Below, piece after piece: positions 8,451 to 17,099 of a DNA stretch of 64,000 nucleotides. This DNA comes from Clostridiales bacterium (GTDB taxonomy: Bacteria; Bacillota; Clostridia; Oscillospirales; Oscillospiraceae), in contig SFEX01000007.1 of NCBI GenBank assembly GCA_004557075.1, positions 1-64,000 of the forward strand, written 5' to 3'. Both the position numbers and the translations under genes were made by a program. Positions within the stretch are counted from its first letter, which is position 1. Every line of letters begins with the position of its first letter. Under the pieces are notes generated by a model. It was not told the DNA's origin. It did no database searches and saw only the letters and a program-made list of their open reading frames with translations.

Positions 8451-10955
8451 ATGAAATACGAGTTTAACAGAATAGAGAAAAAATGGCAGAGCATCTGGGA
8501 AGAAAAGAAGCCCTATGCGGCGGTCACCGGCGATAAGAGCCGTCCCAAGTTCTACGGACTCATCGAGTTCCCGTACCCCTCCGGTCAGGGACTTCACGTC
8601 GGCCACCCCAGACCCTTTACGGCAATAGACATTCTGACGCGCAAAAAGCGCATGCAGGGCTACAATGTGCTGTTCCCCATCGGCTTTGACGCATTCGGCC
8701 TGCCGACGGAAAACTACGCCATCCAGAATCATATCCACCCTGCGGACGTTACGAAGAACAACATAAAGCACTTCACCGATCAGCTCAAAATGCTCGGCTA
8801 CGGCTTTGACTGGGATCGCTGCGTGGACACGACAGACCCGCAGTATTACAAGTGGACGCAGTGGATATTCCTCCAGATGTTCAAGCACGGCCTTGCCTAT
8901 AAGAGCAATATGATGAGTGTTAACTGGTGTACGAGCTGCAAGTGCGTGCTCGCAAACGAGGAGGTTGTCGAGGGTGTGTGCGAGCGCTGCGGCAGCCCCG
9001 TTGTCCGCAAGGAAAAGAGCCAGTGGATGCTTGCCATCACAAAGTACGCCCAGCGCCTTATCGACGACCTTGACGATGTCGATTTTATCGAGCGCGTCAA
9101 GATCCAGCAGAAGAACTGGATTGGCCGTTCTACCGGCTCCGAGGTCGATTTCAAGGCCACAAACGGCTGCACACTTTCGGTATACACCACCCGCTGCGAC
9201 ACGCTGTTCGGAACTACCTATATGGTCATCTCTCCCGAGCACAAGTACCTGCACGAGTGGAAGGATCAGATAACAAACTGGGACGAGGTTCAGAAGTATA
9301 TTGACGAGGCCTCCCGCAAGTCTGACCTTGAGCGAACCCAGCTGAGCAAGGACAAGACCGGCGTCCGCATAGAGGGCATCGAGGTAATAAACCCCGTGAC
9401 CGAGAAAAAAATGCCGCTGTTTGTGTCCGACTACGTACTTATAAGCTACGGCACCGGCATCGTCATGGGCGTTCCGGGTCACGACCAGCGCGACTGGGAC
9501 TTTGCCACAAAGTTTGATCTCCCCATCGTCGAGGTCGTTGCCGGCGGTGATATCACCAAGGAAGCGTTCGCGCTCAAGGATGATACGGGCATAATGGTAA
9601 ACTCCGGCTTCCTCAACGGCATGACCGTTAAGGACGCTATCCCCGCGATGACAAAGTACCTTGAGGAAAAGGGCATAGGCCGTCCCAGGGTGAACTATAA
9701 GCTGCGCGACTGGGTGTTCTCCCGCCAGAGATACTGGGGCGAGCCTATCCCCCTTGTTCACTGTGACAAGTGCGGCTGGGTAGCCATCCCCGAGGAGGAA
9801 CTGCCGCTGCTCCTGCCGGATGTCGAGTCGTATGAGCCGACCGACGACGGCGAATCGCCGCTGTCGAAGATGACCGACTGGGTCAATACGACCTGCCCAC
9901 AGTGCGGCGGCCCGGCAAAGCGCGAGACCGATACCATGCCGCAGTGGGCCGGCTCAAGCTGGTACTTCCTGCGCTATATGGATCCTGACAATGACAAGGA
10001 GCTTGTATCCAGGGAAGCCGAGGAATACTGGGGACCTGTCGACTGGTATAACGGCGGCATGGAGCACACGACCCTGCACCTGCTGTACTCCCGCTTCTGG
10101 CATAAATTCCTGTACGATATCGGCGTTGTTCACACCTCCGAGCCGTACTCAAAGCGCACCGCCCACGGCATGATCCTCGGCCGCAACCCGCGCTATATCG
10201 GCAATTTTGAGACTCAGGAAGAGAAGGACGAGATGCTGAAAAAATACGGCAATCAGTGCCTCTCTCCGGCTGTCAAGATGTCCAAGTCTCTCGGCAACGT
10301 TGTAAATCCCGACGATGTCATCGCCAAGTACGGCGCGGACACGATGCGCGTGTATATCATGTTCATCGGCGATTTTGAGAAGGCCGTTTCGTGGACGAAC
10401 GAGGCCGTCAAGGGCTCGAAGCGCTTCCTCGACCGCTGCTGGAACCTCATGGAGCAGGCAAGCGACGATGAGGGCTACTCTGCGAAGAACGAAGCTGCCA
10501 TGCATAAGACCATCAAAAAGGTCGGCTCCGATATCGAGGAGCTGAAGATGAACACCGCTATTGCGGCGCTCATGACCCTGGTAAACGATTTCTACGCAAA
10601 CGGCTGCACCAAGGGCGAGATGAAGACTCTCATCACGCTGCTCAGCCCCTTTGCGCCGCATATTGCTGAGGAGATGTGGGAGCTGATGGGCTTCGCCGCC
10701 GCCGAGGGCAAGATGGCGATGCAGATGCCCTGGCCTGAGTATGACGAGGCCAAGACCGTTGACGCCATGCGCGAGATGGCCGTTCAGGTAAACGGCAAGC
10801 TCAAGACCACCATTGTCGTGCCGACCGACTCCGAGGACAGCGTTGTTATCGACGCGGCCTGCGCCGATGAGAAGGTAAAGCGTCTCATGGAGGGCAAGAA
10901 TCTGTTCAAAACCATCGTGGTTAAGAATAAACTTGTCAATCTAATCATAAAGTAA
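8451..10955 (+). CDS. leuS: Leucyl-tRNA synthetase
   Basis: Charges tRNA-Leu in the cytosol. The 834-residue bacterial-type class I synthetase has the HIGH motif as HVGH (GQGLHVGHPRP), the first zinc-type cysteine cluster (CTSCKCVLANEE, CERCG), the CP1 editing domain with the VMGVPGHDQRDWDFA signature, a second cysteine cluster (HCDKCG, CPQCGG), the WAGSSWYFLRY motif, and KMSKSLGN. A strong AAGGGAGAGAG ribosome site precedes the start. Only 43 nt separate it from rsfS, so there is no room for a T-box leader. It is likely co-transcribed with rsfS. Confidence 0.98.
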   Translation: MKYEFNRIEKKWQSIWEEKKPYAAVTGDKSRPKFYGLIEFPYPSGQGLHVGHPRPFTAIDILTRKKRMQGYNVLFPIGFDAFGLPTENYAIQNHIHPADVTKNNIKHFTDQLKMLGYGFDWDRCVDTTDPQYYKWTQWIFLQMFKHGLAYKSNMMSVNWCTSCKCVLANEEVVEGVCERCGSPVVRKEKSQWMLAITKYAQRLIDDLDDVDFIERVKIQQKNWIGRSTGSEVDFKATNGCTLSVYTTRCDTLFGTTYMVISPEHKYLHEWKDQITNWDEVQKYIDEASRKSDLERTQLSKDKTGVRIEGIEVINPVTEKKMPLFVSDYVLISYGTGIVMGVPGHDQRDWDFATKFDLPIVEVVAGGDITKEAFALKDDTGIMVNSGFLNGMTVKDAIPAMTKYLEEKGIGRPRVNYKLRDWVFSRQRYWGEPIPLVHCDKCGWVAIPEEELPLLLPDVESYEPTDDGESPLSKMTDWVNTTCPQCGGPAKRETDTMPQWAGSSWYFLRYMDPDNDKELVSREAEEYWGPVDWYNGGMEHTTLHLLYSRFWHKFLYDIGVVHTSEPYSKRTAHGMILGRNPRYIGNFETQEEKDEMLKKYGNQCLSPAVKMSKSLGNVVNPDDVIAKYGADTMRVYIMFIGDFEKAVSWTNEAVKGSKRFLDRCWNLMEQASDDEGYSAKNEAAMHKTIKKVGSDIEELKMNTAIAALMTLVNDFYANGCTKGEMKTLITLLSPFAPHIAEEMWELMGFAAAEGKMAMQMPWPEYDEAKTVDAMREMAVQVNGKLKTTIVVPTDSEDSVVIDAACADEKVKRLMEGKNLFKTIVVKNKLVNLIIK

Positions 10956-10958
10956 AGG

Positions 10959-10987
10959 TTGACATCAGACGCAAGAATGAGTATAAT
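10959..10987 (+). promoter_or_regulatory. Perfect-consensus sigma-A promoter of rpsU
   Basis: TTGACA at 10959-10964 and TATAAT at 10982-10987 with exactly 17 bp between them. This is a full consensus promoter directly upstream of the S21 gene. Confidence 0.9.
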
Positions 10988-11054
10988 ATCATTCGTTAAG
11001 CCAAGAATTTGGCCCTTAAAGCGTCGCAAGACGTATATGGAGGGAGTGAAATAA

Positions 11055-11240
11055 ATGTCTGAAGTCTATGTCAAGGAGAACGAATCTCTGGACAATGCTC
11101 TTAAAAGATTTAAGCGCAGCTGTGCCAAGGCCGGTGTTCTGGCTGATCTGAGAAAGAAGGAGTACTACCAGAGCCCCAGCGTCAAGCGCCGCAAGAAGAG
11201 CGAGGCAGCACGCAAGAACAAGAATAAGCGTTACTACTGA
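11055..11240 (+). CDS. rpsU: Small ribosomal subunit protein bS21
   Basis: The 61-residue basic 30S protein helps start-site base pairing near the anti-Shine-Dalgarno region. The sequence shows MSEVYVKENESLDNALKRFK at the start, the RRKKSEAARK stretch, and a lysine/arginine-rich tail. It has a GGAGGGA ribosome site, its own perfect promoter and a strong terminator, so it is a single-gene unit. Confidence 0.98.
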   Translation: MSEVYVKENESLDNALKRFKRSCAKAGVLADLRKKEYYQSPSVKRRKKSEAARKNKNKRYY

Positions 11241-11248
11241 TAAGCAAT

Positions 11249-11280
11249 AAAAATCCCGCATCGAAAGATGCGGGATTTTT
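11249..11280 (+). terminator. Intrinsic terminator of rpsU
   Basis: Stem of about 12 bp (ATCCCGCATC against GATGCGGGAT, A/T extended) with a GAAA tetraloop and a run of five T at 11276-11280. Confidence 0.9.
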
Positions 11281-11301
11281 GCTGCCCATTGTGCTTTTAG
11301 C

Positions 11302-11330
11302 TTGACAGTATTTGCTAAAGCAACTATAAT
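11302..11330 (+). promoter_or_regulatory. Perfect-consensus sigma-A promoter of the LRR/SLH gene
   Basis: TTGACA at 11302-11307 and TATAAT at 11325-11330, 17 bp apart. The transcript leader would be about 40 nt and contains an AAGGAG ribosome site before ATG 11378. Confidence 0.88.
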
Positions 11331-11377
11331 AAACCCAGAAGAATCCATACTTATTATACTATAAAAAGGAGAAAAAC

Positions 11378-12745
11378 ATGAAAAAGAGAACCCTTAGCCT
11401 GATACTGGCTCTGCTGATGGTATGCAGCCTGCTGCCGGTATCTGCCGCCGCCGACGCTCCAAAAAGCGGCACATGCGGCGAAAACGTCACATGGACGCTT
11501 GACGACGCGGGAGTGCTGACCATAAGCGGCACGGGCGAAGCAACGGAAAAGCCCTGGCTTGAGTACAAAGACAGCATCAAATCCGTCGTTGTAAAAGAGG
11601 GCGTAACGAGCCTTTTCGGTGGCTCGTTTGCCGGGTGTACCGAGCTTACGAAAGTTGATCTTCCCGGCAGCCTTAAGAGCATGGGCTATTTCTCCTTCGG
11701 TGAGTGTACGGGACTTAGCAATATTGATATACCCGTCGGCGTAAAAGAGATCGATGCCAACGTTTTTTCTGGCTGCACCGGACTTACAAGTGTCAACATC
11801 CCCTACGGCGTTGAAATTATAAAATCCGGAGCCTTTGCAAACTGCACAGGACTTAAAAATATAACTATTCCCAACAGCGTTAAGGAAATTTGGGGCGAGG
11901 TTTTTTCTGGATGCACGGGACTTACAAGCATAACTGTCCCCGAAAGCGTAACAAGTTTGAGCAGCGCCGCATTTTCCGGCTGCACTTCGCTCACAAGTGC
12001 AAATATAAAAGGTGGTATAAAAACACTTAACGCCTCAATGTTTGCTGACTGTTCTTCACTTAAAAGCGTCAGTATTCCCAGCAGCGTAACTAATATTGTC
12101 AATTATGCATTCGATGGCTGCACCGCACTCAAGGACGTATACTTCGGCGGAACGCAGGCTCAGTGGGAAGCTATCAAGATAGGTTCAGCAAACGAGGCTC
12201 TCAAATCCGCAGTTATACATTACGGAAGCACTTATCCCTTCACCGACGTTGACCCCGCAGGCCGCCACGCACCCTTTGCCGAGGCCATCCAGTGGGCTGT
12301 AAACGAGGGTATCACCACCGGCTACGGCAACGGTATCTTCAAGCCCAACGCAGACTGCTCCCGAGCACAGGTAGTCACTTTCCTGTGGAGAGCGGAAGGC
12401 TCTCCCGCACCCAAGTCCGAGGACAATCCCTTCGTTGATGTTTCCGCAAAGCAGGCTAACGGCAAGGATAACCCCTACTACACCGCCATCCTCTGGGCAA
12501 ATGAGAACGGCATAACCAACGGCGTTGACGCCACGCATTTCGCGCCCAGCAAGACCTGCACCCGCGCACAGGTGGTCACCTTTCTGTGGAGAGCGGAGGG
12601 TCAGCCTGATAATCCCTTCTACACCGCTATTCTCTGGGCAGTGGGCGAGGGCATAACAAACGGCACGGATAAAACTCACTTCTCACCGAATAACACCTGC
12701 ACCCGCGCACAGGTCGTGACCTTTATCTACCGTGACATTGCCTGA
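11378..12745 (+). CDS. Secreted BspA-type leucine-rich repeat protein with SLH anchor
   Basis: A 455-residue surface protein. Signal peptide: MKKRT, then a leucine-rich core ending in VSAAADA (cleavage near residue 25). Next come about eight BspA/LRR_5-type repeats of roughly 23 residues with the core GCTGLTSVNIP, residues about 45-275. Three S-layer homology modules fill 285-455 (AIQWAVNEGITTGY, AILWANENGITNG, AILWAVGEGITNG, each closed by CTRAQVVTF-like segments). The third module has lost its leading FxDV stretch: RAEGQPDNPFYTAILW joins directly. SLH modules bind pyruvylated wall polymer, and BspA repeats are used in adhesion; the ligand is unknown. It has its own strong promoter and terminator. 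Confidence 0.92.
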   Translation: MKKRTLSLILALLMVCSLLPVSAAADAPKSGTCGENVTWTLDDAGVLTISGTGEATEKPWLEYKDSIKSVVVKEGVTSLFGGSFAGCTELTKVDLPGSLKSMGYFSFGECTGLSNIDIPVGVKEIDANVFSGCTGLTSVNIPYGVEIIKSGAFANCTGLKNITIPNSVKEIWGEVFSGCTGLTSITVPESVTSLSSAAFSGCTSLTSANIKGGIKTLNASMFADCSSLKSVSIPSSVTNIVNYAFDGCTALKDVYFGGTQAQWEAIKIGSANEALKSAVIHYGSTYPFTDVDPAGRHAPFAEAIQWAVNEGITTGYGNGIFKPNADCSRAQVVTFLWRAEGSPAPKSEDNPFVDVSAKQANGKDNPYYTAILWANENGITNGVDATHFAPSKTCTRAQVVTFLWRAEGQPDNPFYTAILWAVGEGITNGTDKTHFSPNNTCTRAQVVTFIYRDIA

Positions 12746-12759
12746 AATTAAATAGCAAC

Positions 12760-12787
12760 AAGGCAGAGGCGAAAGCCTCTGCCTTTG
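12760..12787 (+). terminator. Terminator after LRR/SLH gene
   Basis: An 11-bp stem (AAGGCAGAGGC, 12760-12770, against 12775-12785) with a GAAA loop, followed by a short T-run. Converging genes lie on both sides; it probably works mainly on the plus strand. Confidence 0.75.
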
Positions 12788-12810
12788 TCATTCTTGGTGA
12801 ATATTCGCTG

Positions 12811-13467
12811 TTACATCAGCTCAATTAGTTTACATAATACATCACAAGCTTTTTCCGAGGCGAAGGCGACGTTCTTTTCAAAGCTGCCGAGGCCGGATTC
12901 CTCCTTGGTGTCGGACACGGCGCGGACGGCGTTGAACGGAACGCCGAGCGTGCGGCACATATGGGCGGCAGCGGCCGTCTCCATATCGCAGGTGAGCGGG
13001 TGAAATTTTTCGATAAGCTCGTCCCTGCCCTCGTCCTCGATAAAGCTGTCACCGGTGACTGTCCTTCCGAAACGCATGGGCAAAGCCCGCGCAAGCTCAA
13101 TAAGCTCGGTGTCGCACTGAAACACGGGGTCGATGGGGCTTGGATGATAAGCTTTGAGAAGTCCCGCGTCAAGATCGTGGTAGAGCGTGTCCGTTATCAT
13201 GACCGCATCCCCGATGTGCAGCCCGTCCGCGAGCGCTCCCGCGACGCCGCTGAGAATTACTCTGTCGGCGGAAAAATCATTTATAAGCAGCGTGGCGCCG
13301 ATAGCGGCGTTTACCTTGCCCAGCCCGCAGCATATGACAGCTACGCCCTTGCCGCAAAGCTCACCCTCAAGCACGAGACAGCCTTTATGTGCTGCGGCTT
13401 TTTCTCCGATGAGCCGCTCGAACGGTGCAAACTCCGCAGGGCAGGCGCATAAAATACCTATTTTCAT
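12811..13467 (-). CDS. mtnN: MTA/SAH nucleosidase family protein
   Basis: Purine nucleoside phosphorylase-fold hydrolase that removes adenine from methylthioadenosine or S-adenosylhomocysteine. The 218-residue protein shows MKIGILCACPAEF at the start, CCGLGKVNAA, the ILSGVAGAL segment, the CDMETAA ribose/purine site and RAVSDT with the catalytic Asp. Start: the ATG at 13467 overlaps the stop of the upstream gene by ATGA and has GGGGGA seven bases ahead. An upstream in-frame ATG at 13482 lacks a ribosome site. It is last in a three-gene minus-strand operon. A futalosine hydrolase (MqnB) is an alternative from the same family, but no menaquinone genes are near. Confidence 0.85.
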   Translation of the reverse strand: MKIGILCACPAEFAPFERLIGEKAAAHKGCLVLEGELCGKGVAVICCGLGKVNAAIGATLLINDFSADRVILSGVAGALADGLHIGDAVMITDTLYHDLDAGLLKAYHPSPIDPVFQCDTELIELARALPMRFGRTVTGDSFIEDEGRDELIEKFHPLTCDMETAAAAHMCRTLGVPFNAVRAVSDTKEESGLGSFEKNVAFASEKACDVLCKLIELM

Positions 13468-14021
13468 TCCTCTATCCCCCATGGCAGCTCAACAAGAGCG
13501 TATTCATGCCCGACCTTGGGCAGAAACTTATCCGTTATATCCGCTGTCCTGATTCTCAGCGTCGAGGTGTTTATGCAGGGATGACAGCCGATAAACTCAT
13601 CGGACAGCAAGTCTTTGTCTATGACAAGATGCACCTTGCCGCCGTCATTCATCAGCCCCAAAACGCTCACAGAACCGGGAGTTATATCAAGATACTGCTC
13701 CATGTGCTCGGGCGATGCGAAGGAAAGGCGCGCTGTGCCTATCTGCTTTGAGAGAAGCTTCGTCTTGAACGGTTTATCGCCGGGCATGAGCAGAAGATAA
13801 AACTCCGTCTGCTGGCGGTTTGTGAGAAACAGGTTTTTGCATATTTTCGCGCCGAGCGTACCCTCTATCTCGTGGCAGGCTTCTATCGTGTCGGCGTGCT
13901 CGTGATCGACCCTTGCGTATTCTATACCAAGCTCGTCAAGCAGCTCGTAGCAGAGCTGCTCTTTTCTAAGCCTTTTTTCCATATCGTCCGGACGTCCGAA
14001 ATATAAAGAACTTGTATTCAT
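13464..14021 (-). CDS. YbaK/ProX-type aminoacyl-tRNA deacylase
   Basis: A 185-residue protein of the YbaK/prolyl-tRNA synthetase-associated family, which removes wrongly attached amino acids from tRNA (for PrdX-like members, Ala from tRNA-Pro). Visible family features are the ELGIEYARVDHEHADTIE start of the domain, CKNLFLTNRQ, the FYLLLMPGDKPF beta hairpin, LSFASPEHMEQYLDI, and PGSVSVLGLMND. The start has AGGTGAAG directly upstream. It is 3 nt from the CoA-transferase gene and overlaps mtnN by 4 nt. Function is inferred from family; no misacylation specificity can be read. Confidence 0.85.
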   Translation of the reverse strand: MNTSSLYFGRPDDMEKRLRKEQLCYELLDELGIEYARVDHEHADTIEACHEIEGTLGAKICKNLFLTNRQQTEFYLLLMPGDKPFKTKLLSKQIGTARLSFASPEHMEQYLDITPGSVSVLGLMNDGGKVHLVIDKDLLSDEFIGCHPCINTSTLRIRTADITDKFLPKVGHEYALVELPWGIEE

Positions 14022-14024
14022 ACT

Positions 14025-15359
14025 TCACCTCTTGTTTGACGGCAGCCAGATGCGCTGAGCCTCGGCCGCTTTTATTAGTTCATCTCTGAAATCGGGATGC
14101 GCGATGCTTATGAGAGCGTCGGCTCTCTCCCATGTGGTAAGCCCCGCCAAATTGACTATCCCGTATTCCGTCGCAAGATAGTATACCTGACTTCTCGGCG
14201 TTGTGACAATATCGCCGCTAAAGCTCGGGACGATGCGGCTGTGCATATTGCCGGAGCGGTCTATAAAGGAGCTTGTCATGCAGATAATGGCCTTTCCGCC
14301 GCGGCTCATCGAAGCGCCGGTGACAAAATCGAGCTGACCGCCTGTGCCGCTTATCTGCCGAGTGCCTGAGCTTTCCGATGACACCTGACCGTAAAGGTCT
14401 GCGGATATGCAGGAATTTATGGATATCATGTTATCGTTTTGAGCTATAATGTACGGGTCGTTGACGTAGGAGAGGGGATAGCCCGCAAAGCCGGGATTAT
14501 CGCTGAGCCACTGGTTCATCTCGTGACTGCCTATGGCGATACCGAGAACGCCGACGCCGGGATGCAGGCTCTTTTTCGCGTTGGTGAGCTTTCCGGCCTT
14601 GAACATGGCAAGGTACCCGTCCGAGCAAAGCTCGGTGTGCATTCCGAGATTCTTCAGGTCACTGTCGGCAATAAGCTCGCCGAGTGCGTTCGGCATACCG
14701 CCGATGCCGAGTTGGAGAGTCGCGCCGTCGCATATATGCGGCAGAACGAGGTTCGCTATCTTGATATCTGTCTCGGTCGGCGCGGGATTGGGCATCTCGT
14801 AAAGCGGAGGATCGCCGCTCTCGACTATCATGTCCACCTCGGATATGTGTATCCTTACAGCCTCGCTTCCCTTGATGCGGGGCATATTGCGGTTTACCTC
14901 GACTATGACCGTGTCGGAATTATCCGCAATGCACTTTGAAACCCCGAGCGAGCTGCCAAAGTAGAAATACCCCTCGCTGTCCATACCGGAGACGGTTCCC
15001 ATAAAGACGTTCGAGCGCAGAAAATTTTTGTAGTACCAGCCGAGGTTCCGAAACACCATCGGCTCAAAAAACGCAAGCCCCCTGTCGCACAGCTTCCGCT
15101 CATATGCCGAGCAATGCCATGTGTTGTACACAAAATGCTCCTGAGTCGGGTCGCACTCGACGACCTGAATAGGCCCGAAAATAAGGTCGCCGCGTATTTT
15201 GACGCGGTGGAGCTCGTCGCGGCGCTTGGAGAGAGCAAGATCAAGCACTACGGGAAAGCCTAAATTTGTAGTGTATTCCACCCAGTCGCCGTCTTTCACG
15301 CACTTTACAGCATCCTCTGCGCTGCAAAGCTTGCTGCTGTATTCATTCAGATAATCCAT
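14025..15359 (-). CDS. Butyryl-CoA:acetate / 4-hydroxybutyrate CoA-transferase family
   Basis: Acetyl-CoA hydrolase/transferase family member that moves CoA between acyl-CoA and acetate or another acid. The 444-residue protein starts MDYLNEYSSKLCSAEDAVK and contains VECDPTQEHFVYNTWHCSAY, LQLGIGGMPNALGELIADSD, and HTELCSDGYLAM, where Glu243 fits the family's catalytic glutamate. It also has TRQISGTGGQLDFVTGA and a C-terminal YLATEYGIVNLAG, and ends in WLPSNKR. I chose ATG 15359 because GGAGGGTGG lies just upstream. In gut Clostridia this family closes the butyrate pathway or works in 4-aminobutyrate/succinate fermentation; the sequence cannot separate the two. It is first in the operon, divergent from the DNA glycosylase gene. 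Confidence 0.88.
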   Translation of the reverse strand: MDYLNEYSSKLCSAEDAVKCVKDGDWVEYTTNLGFPVVLDLALSKRRDELHRVKIRGDLIFGPIQVVECDPTQEHFVYNTWHCSAYERKLCDRGLAFFEPMVFRNLGWYYKNFLRSNVFMGTVSGMDSEGYFYFGSSLGVSKCIADNSDTVIVEVNRNMPRIKGSEAVRIHISEVDMIVESGDPPLYEMPNPAPTETDIKIANLVLPHICDGATLQLGIGGMPNALGELIADSDLKNLGMHTELCSDGYLAMFKAGKLTNAKKSLHPGVGVLGIAIGSHEMNQWLSDNPGFAGYPLSYVNDPYIIAQNDNMISINSCISADLYGQVSSESSGTRQISGTGGQLDFVTGASMSRGGKAIICMTSSFIDRSGNMHSRIVPSFSGDIVTTPRSQVYYLATEYGIVNLAGLTTWERADALISIAHPDFRDELIKAAEAQRIWLPSNKR

Positions 15360-15382
15360 AGCCACCCTCCTTGTGCCGTCCA

Positions 15383-15444
15383 ATTATCGCACATTTTGTC
15401 CGTTCGTGCAAGCGCTTGTAAAAAGCACACTTATGTTATATAAT
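15383..15444. promoter_or_regulatory. Back-to-back promoters sharing a palindromic -35 region
   Basis: Minus strand: TTGCAC (15411-15406) and GATAAT (15388-15383), 17-bp spacing, serve the CoA-transferase operon. Plus strand: TTGTAA (15416-15421) and TATAAT (15439-15444), 17-bp spacing, serve the glycosylase gene. The two -35 boxes together form the dyad TGCAAGCGCTTGTA (15407-15420), which also weakly resembles a CcpA (cre) site. Confidence 0.65.
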
Positions 15445-15474
15445 TAATCAATAATTTTGCGGAGGTAGTGCAGC

Positions 15475-16284
15475 ATGAAGCTTGAGCTATGCGATGTAGG
15501 AAGCCTTGATATAGAAAAAACCTTTGAGTGTGGCCAGTGCTTCCGCTGGAACGTCGATGAAAACGGCGTGTACTGCGGCGTCGTTTCCGGTCATGTTGCC
15601 GAAGTCGCCGTCGAGGGCGGAAAGGTTTATATAACATCTGACGCGCCCGAAGCGCTGTGGAGGGAGTATTTTGACCTCGACACGGATTACGCGGATATAA
15701 GCCGCAATTTTACGGGGCAGTATCTTGAAACCTGCACCGAATACGGCATGGGCATACGCATACTGCGCCAGGACAGCTGGGAGGCACTGTGCTCGTTTAT
15801 CATATCCCAGTGCAATAATATCAGCCGCATAAAGGGCATAGTCGAAAGACTGTGCACGGCATTCGGCGATGAGATAGAGTATGGCGGCAGAAAATACTAC
15901 AGTTTTCCGACAGCCGAGCGCCTTGAGCCTCTTGATCCGGATGACCTTGCCTGCATACGCTCAGGCTACAGGGCAGAGTATATTATTGCCGCAGCCAGAG
16001 CGGTGACAGACGGCAGCATCGACCTTGAGGCGCTTAAAAGCTGCGGCTACAAGGACGCGATAAAGGCACTACGGAGCATACGCGGCATCGGGGAGAAGGT
16101 CGCCAACTGCGTGGTGCTGTTCGGACTGTGGCACACGGAGGCGTTTCCGATAGATGTCTGGATGAAGCGCGCGCTCAAGGAAAACTTTCCCGCCGATTTT
16201 GACCCCGAGAGCCTCGGCAAATACGCGGGGCTTGCCCAGCAGTACATTTTTTACTATGCAAGAAGCAAAGGAAAAGAAAAATGA
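15475..16284 (+). CDS. 8-oxoguanine DNA glycosylase/AP lyase (OGG1 type)
   Basis: Base-excision repair enzyme of the HhH-GPD superfamily. The 269-residue protein has an N-terminal OGG-type domain starting FECGQCFRWN, the SQCNNISRIKGIVERL segment (as NNIARI in OGG1 proteins), and the helix-hairpin-helix IRGIGEKVANCVVLFG with the catalytic Lys (EKVAN). The catalytic Asp is in FPIDVWMKR. A GGAGGTAG ribosome site precedes ATG 15475. It overlaps the following HAD gene by ATGA. OGG1-type enzymes are a minority among bacteria but common in Clostridia. Confidence 0.93.
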   Translation: MKLELCDVGSLDIEKTFECGQCFRWNVDENGVYCGVVSGHVAEVAVEGGKVYITSDAPEALWREYFDLDTDYADISRNFTGQYLETCTEYGMGIRILRQDSWEALCSFIISQCNNISRIKGIVERLCTAFGDEIEYGGRKYYSFPTAERLEPLDPDDLACIRSGYRAEYIIAAARAVTDGSIDLEALKSCGYKDAIKALRSIRGIGEKVANCVVLFGLWHTEAFPIDVWMKRALKENFPADFDPESLGKYAGLAQQYIFYYARSKGKEK

Positions 16285-17099
16285 AATATAAGCTTTTTGC
16301 CGCCGATATGGACGGCACCGCACTAAACTCAAAAAAGGAGCTGACTCCGCGCACGGTCGCGGCGATGGAGAAAGCGATAGAGCAGGGGAGAACCGTCGTG
16401 TTTTCAACAGGGCGAAGCATAAGCTTTGTCAAGCCCTATATCGACATGGTAAGGGGCATGCGCTATGCCGTCACGGCAAGCGGAGCGTCGGTCATCGACC
16501 TTGAAACGGGCGAGAAGCTCCTGTATGAGACGATAGACGCTGAGACTGCAAAGTATGTTATAGCGGCTGCGGCAGGCTGCGGCGTGATGCCTATAATATT
16601 CGTAAAAGATAAGGCGTACAGCAGCGCATGGTGCGTTGAAAACTGCGCCGATTTTGCCGTGGGCAGCTTTAAGCCGGTATATAATATCGGCATGACTATG
16701 GTCGACGATGTGTTCGCGCATTTCATGGAAAACCCGGAGCGGGCCGAAAAGATAAACCTGTTTTTCGATAACGACTATGAGGCGGATATGGTGTACGACA
16801 GGATAAAGGATCTGCCAGTCAAATTTACGACCCGCACGAGTCATTCGCTTGAGATAAACGCATCGGGTGTGAGTAAGGCGAAGGGGCTGAAAGCCCTTTG
16901 CAAAAGGCTCGGCATTGACATATCCGAGTGCATGGCCATAGGCGACGCCGAGAACGACGAGGAGCTTTTATCCGCTGCCGGTTTTAAGCTTTCTATGGCA
17001 AACGGCAGCGACAAAGTGAAGTCAATTTCGGATGTAACGGTGCCCGATTGCGACAGCGAGGGCGTAGCCGCTGCAATTGAGCAATATTTTCTTGATTAG
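16281..17099 (+). CDS. Cof-type HAD-IIB phosphatase
   Basis: Haloacid dehalogenase-like hydrolase, probably acting on sugar phosphates or other small phosphoesters. The 272-residue protein has motif I AADMDGTALNS (nucleophile Asp and acid/base Asp), motif II FSTGR, a C2-type cap in the middle, the conserved Lys in VSKAKGLKALCKRL, and motif IV GDAENDEELL. Length and motif spacing are normal for the Cof family. ATGA overlap with the glycosylase gene suggests one transcript. Substrate unknown. Confidence 0.92.
   Translation: MKYKLFAADMDGTALNSKKELTPRTVAAMEKAIEQGRTVVFSTGRSISFVKPYIDMVRGMRYAVTASGASVIDLETGEKLLYETIDAETAKYVIAAAAGCGVMPIIFVKDKAYSSAWCVENCADFAVGSFKPVYNIGMTMVDDVFAHFMENPERAEKINLFFDNDYEADMVYDRIKDLPVKFTTRTSHSLEINASGVSKAKGLKALCKRLGIDISECMAIGDAENDEELLSAAGFKLSMANGSDKVKSISDVTVPDCDSEGVAAAIEQYFLD

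Noticed and set aside
8430..9761. Minus-strand open frame of 443 codons inside leuS
   Set aside because: Antisense shadow of a GC-rich conserved gene; leuS motifs are on the plus strand.
15407..15420. A firm catabolite-repression (cre) site
   Set aside because: Three of the key consensus positions differ, and the dyad is already explained by two facing -35 boxes.
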